Shown here piece by piece: positions 3,970-5,514 of a stretch of 5,514 bases of DNA (position 1 is its first letter; each line of letters starts with the position of its first letter). Location of the stretch: contig JAGGRV010000497.1 of assembly GCA_021159445.1 (NCBI GenBank), forward strand, positions 1-5,514, written 5' to 3'. Below the pieces are notes generated by a model. It was not told where the DNA came from, did not search any database, and saw nothing but the letters and a program-made list of their open reading frames with translations. A program made the position numbers and the translations under genes. Source of the DNA: Deltaproteobacteria bacterium. Its GTDB lineage: Bacteria > Desulfobacterota > Dissulfuribacteria > Dissulfuribacterales > UBA3076.

Positions 3970-5514
3970 CTAAGCTATTTTCTTACCTTTGAAATATAAA
4001 CCATCTTCAGCAATCTTGAATATCTCTTCACCGTCTTCATCGAGTATTCTTAGGCCATTCATCTGCTTGCCGTTCTCGTCGAACTCAGTAATTCTCCAGC
4101 CGTTCCTGAAGATTATATCCCCTGTGTTGAGGTTCACTACGTAGAGGTTTCTCCACCTGTTCGTGCTTGAACCAAGATCTCTGGTATTGTCAGGACTGGG
4201 TATTAGGTGGGTCTGAACTGAAGATATACTCACTAAGTCCCTACTACTGGTGATAACTGGAACTCCTGATATGTTTAGTGCACCGAAAGTCCCAGTGCCG
4301 CTTGCCGTAACCGAACCTCTGAAGAATGCATCTCTCCACCTTACCTCGTATGAACCGAGATCATATGCACCGTCTTCATCTGGTATTATCGAGCCGTCAA
4401 AGGTTATATCGCTAACAGAGTGAGTGTGTGCTGACGGCGGGAAGGTGCTCGGCTTGTCTGGTATGTTATCCCAAAACGGCGTGCTCCAGAAGTCGGTTAT
4501 GTCGTCCCTACTATGGGTGTGCGGTTCTGGCGGGAACTGGCTCGGCTTGTCCGGAATATTGTCCCAGAACGGGCTACTGAAGAAGTCTGAAATCTTGCTC
4601 CTGGGCAGGCTCGGGATCCTGTCTACATCAAAGACACCGCTCGTGATTATGCTGGCATCTGCCGAGACATTCTTCAGCACTCTCGAGCTGTCAATGACTT
4701 CTGTCCCGCCGACCTTGAGCGATCCGATATCTACTGCTCCAGCAAAGTAGGCGTTTCTCCATCTATGAGATGACGTGCCAATATCATAGCTATTGTCAGC
4801 GTCCGGATATATCGTGTTGAAGAACCTGATTGTTTTGTCGTAATATGCGAGGAAGGGCTTGTGGTTATAACCAAAGTGAATTACCCTGAACATAAATCCG
4901 AGTATTTCGACTAGGCGAGCATACCCGTCAGTTTCCATATCAATGTCAAATGTGAACCTGAGATACTTTTCGGTGCTTAAGTATATCCCGCTATCATATT
5001 TTGCATAAATTTCTTGTGTATAGTAGCAATTTCCTCCTGATAGTGTTCCAATAGTTGTCCACGTTGATAGATCCCCTGAACGTTCTATCGTTATTGTGTG
5101 AGAGTTTACATTCTTACTTGTTCCCCAGACAAAGAGGAAATGACTGTATTGACCAAAACCACCAGCATCAACAGTAATTCTAAACTTTCTGTGGGTATAG
5201 TCTATCTCTAACCAGCCAAATGAGATATCATCATCAAAGAGTGGCGTGACATCGACATCCCAAGGCACCCAAGAGCCAGAGCTCTCGTCGTAATATTCGA
5301 CTGATATAATTGGTCTTCTCGCTAAAACGTTCTCAAATCTTGCTCCGACAGCAAACGCCAAATCCTTAGTTATACTGTCATAACCCTGATAGGTAGGAAT
5401 TGCTTTGATAGAACCAGCAAAGTATGCTTCCCTCCACCTTGCAGTTTCTGAGCCAAGATCATACACACCGTCTGCATTCGGAACTAAGGAGCTGTCGAAT
5501 GTCATCAGACTGCT
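3970..5514 (-). CDS. Tail-fibre-like adhesin, C-terminal part (N-terminus beyond window)
   Basis: The frame is open through the right edge, and the first ATG (5505) lies inside a repeat unit, where SLMTFDSS equals SDITFDGS of a later copy. The true start is therefore outside the window. Residues counted from that Met: four repeats of the type (T/I)xFxxxxxPDxDxxYDLGSxxxRWRxAYFAG at 2-32, 226-256, 368-398 and 428-458; a beta-rich discoidin (F5/8C)-like domain at about 70-210, with ITIERSGDLSTWTTIG and YLRFTF; tandem 31-residue units ending PHTHS and AHTHS at 307-367; and a C-terminal stem of DExG turns (FDENGK, LDEDGEE, AEDGLYF). In T4 gp37, HxH motifs bind iron along the fibre needle, and H329/H331 and H360/H362 could do the same. 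The product is probably a trimeric receptor-binding fibre. The gene is AT-richer than its neighbours, most of all beyond about 4850. Confidence 0.85.
   Translation of the reverse strand, partial: SSLMTFDSSLVPNADGVYDLGSETARWREAYFAGSIKAIPTYQGYDSITKDLAFAVGARFENVLARRPIISVEYYDESSGSWVPWDVDVTPLFDDDISFGWLEIDYTHRKFRITVDAGGFGQYSHFLFVWGTSKNVNSHTITIERSGDLSTWTTIGTLSGGNCYYTQEIYAKYDSGIYLSTEKYLRFTFDIDMETDGYARLVEILGFMFRVIHFGYNHKPFLAYYDKTIRFFNTIYPDADNSYDIGTSSHRWRNAYFAGAVDIGSLKVGGTEVIDSSRVLKNVSADASIITSGVFDVDRIPSLPRSKISDFFSSPFWDNIPDKPSQFPPEPHTHSRDDITDFWSTPFWDNIPDKPSTFPPSAHTHSVSDITFDGSIIPDEDGAYDLGSYEVRWRDAFFRGSVTASGTGTFGALNISGVPVITSSRDLVSISSVQTHLIPSPDNTRDLGSSTNRWRNLYVVNLNTGDIIFRNGWRITEFDENGKQMNGLRILDEDGEEIFKIAEDGLYFKGKKIA
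4132..5502 (-). repeat. Four dispersed YDLGS/RWR repeats within the fibre gene
   Basis: Copies lie at 5410-5502, 4738-4830, 4312-4404 and 4132-4224. Their cores are YDLGSETARWREAYFAGS, YDIGTSSHRWRNAYFAGA, YDLGSYEVRWRDAFFRGS and RDLGSSTNRWRNLYVVNL. The motif is common in phage tail fibres, where it appears between shaft domains. The copies are diverged, so they are old duplications and not recent expansion. Confidence 0.85.
4405..4587 (-). repeat. Tandem 93-bp repeat encoding the HTHS units of the fibre
   Basis: Two 90-bp copies (4405-4494 and 4498-4587) lie 93 bp apart. They encode DFFSSPFWDNIPDKPSQFPP and DFWSTPFWDNIPDKPSTFPP, followed by EPHTHSRDDI and SAHTHSVSDI. About 22 of 30 residues are identical, and the DNA has diverged mainly at third positions. 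Such units are typical of tail-fibre shafts and can change fibre length by recombination. Confidence 0.85.

Overview
The window looks like part of a virus or integrated mobile element of a hyperthermophilic archaeon. The signs are a TATA promoter about 26 nt before the first start codon, Shine-Dalgarno (SD) sequences matching the archaeal consensus GGAGGTGAT, heavy use of AGG and ATA codons, and very dense small genes, several overlapping by 4 nt. No replication, packaging or integrase gene is present, so free virus versus provirus cannot be decided here.

Layout: a rightward block (57-1536) and a leftward block (1533-5514) meet tail to tail, sharing the bases TTAA for both stop codons. The rightward block starts from a TATA box and begins with a recognisable Csx3 (Crn3), a cyclic tetra-adenylate (cA4) ring nuclease normally associated with type III CRISPR systems. 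Its His-His-Asp-His motif is intact. A 43-codon helical gene, an unrecognised 231-aa gene and a 94-aa gene with a possible C-terminal membrane segment follow, the first two by overlapping start/stop codons.

The leftward block enters from the right edge with the C-terminal 500+ residues of a large tail-fibre-like adhesin. It has four repeats of the YDLGS...RWRxAYFAGS type, two tandem 31-residue HTHS repeats and a discoidin-like beta domain; its N-terminus lies outside the window. Downstream come a 101-aa gene, a run of very small genes (a two-helix membrane protein, a coiled coil, a one-helix membrane protein with a charged tail, another two-helix membrane protein), a DUF4112-like hydrophobic protein, a 140-aa protein with a two-helix C-terminal anchor and an unrecognised 186-aa protein.

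The main point of interest is the pairing: a Csx3 ring nuclease at the head of an operon in a virus-like region, without visible CRISPR array or cas genes in these 5.5 kb. This suggests a virus-encoded counter to type III CRISPR signalling, in the same spirit as AcrIII-1 but from a different ring-nuclease family. The opposing block combines a host-recognition fibre with a cluster of small membrane proteins that could be holin-like or virion-membrane components.
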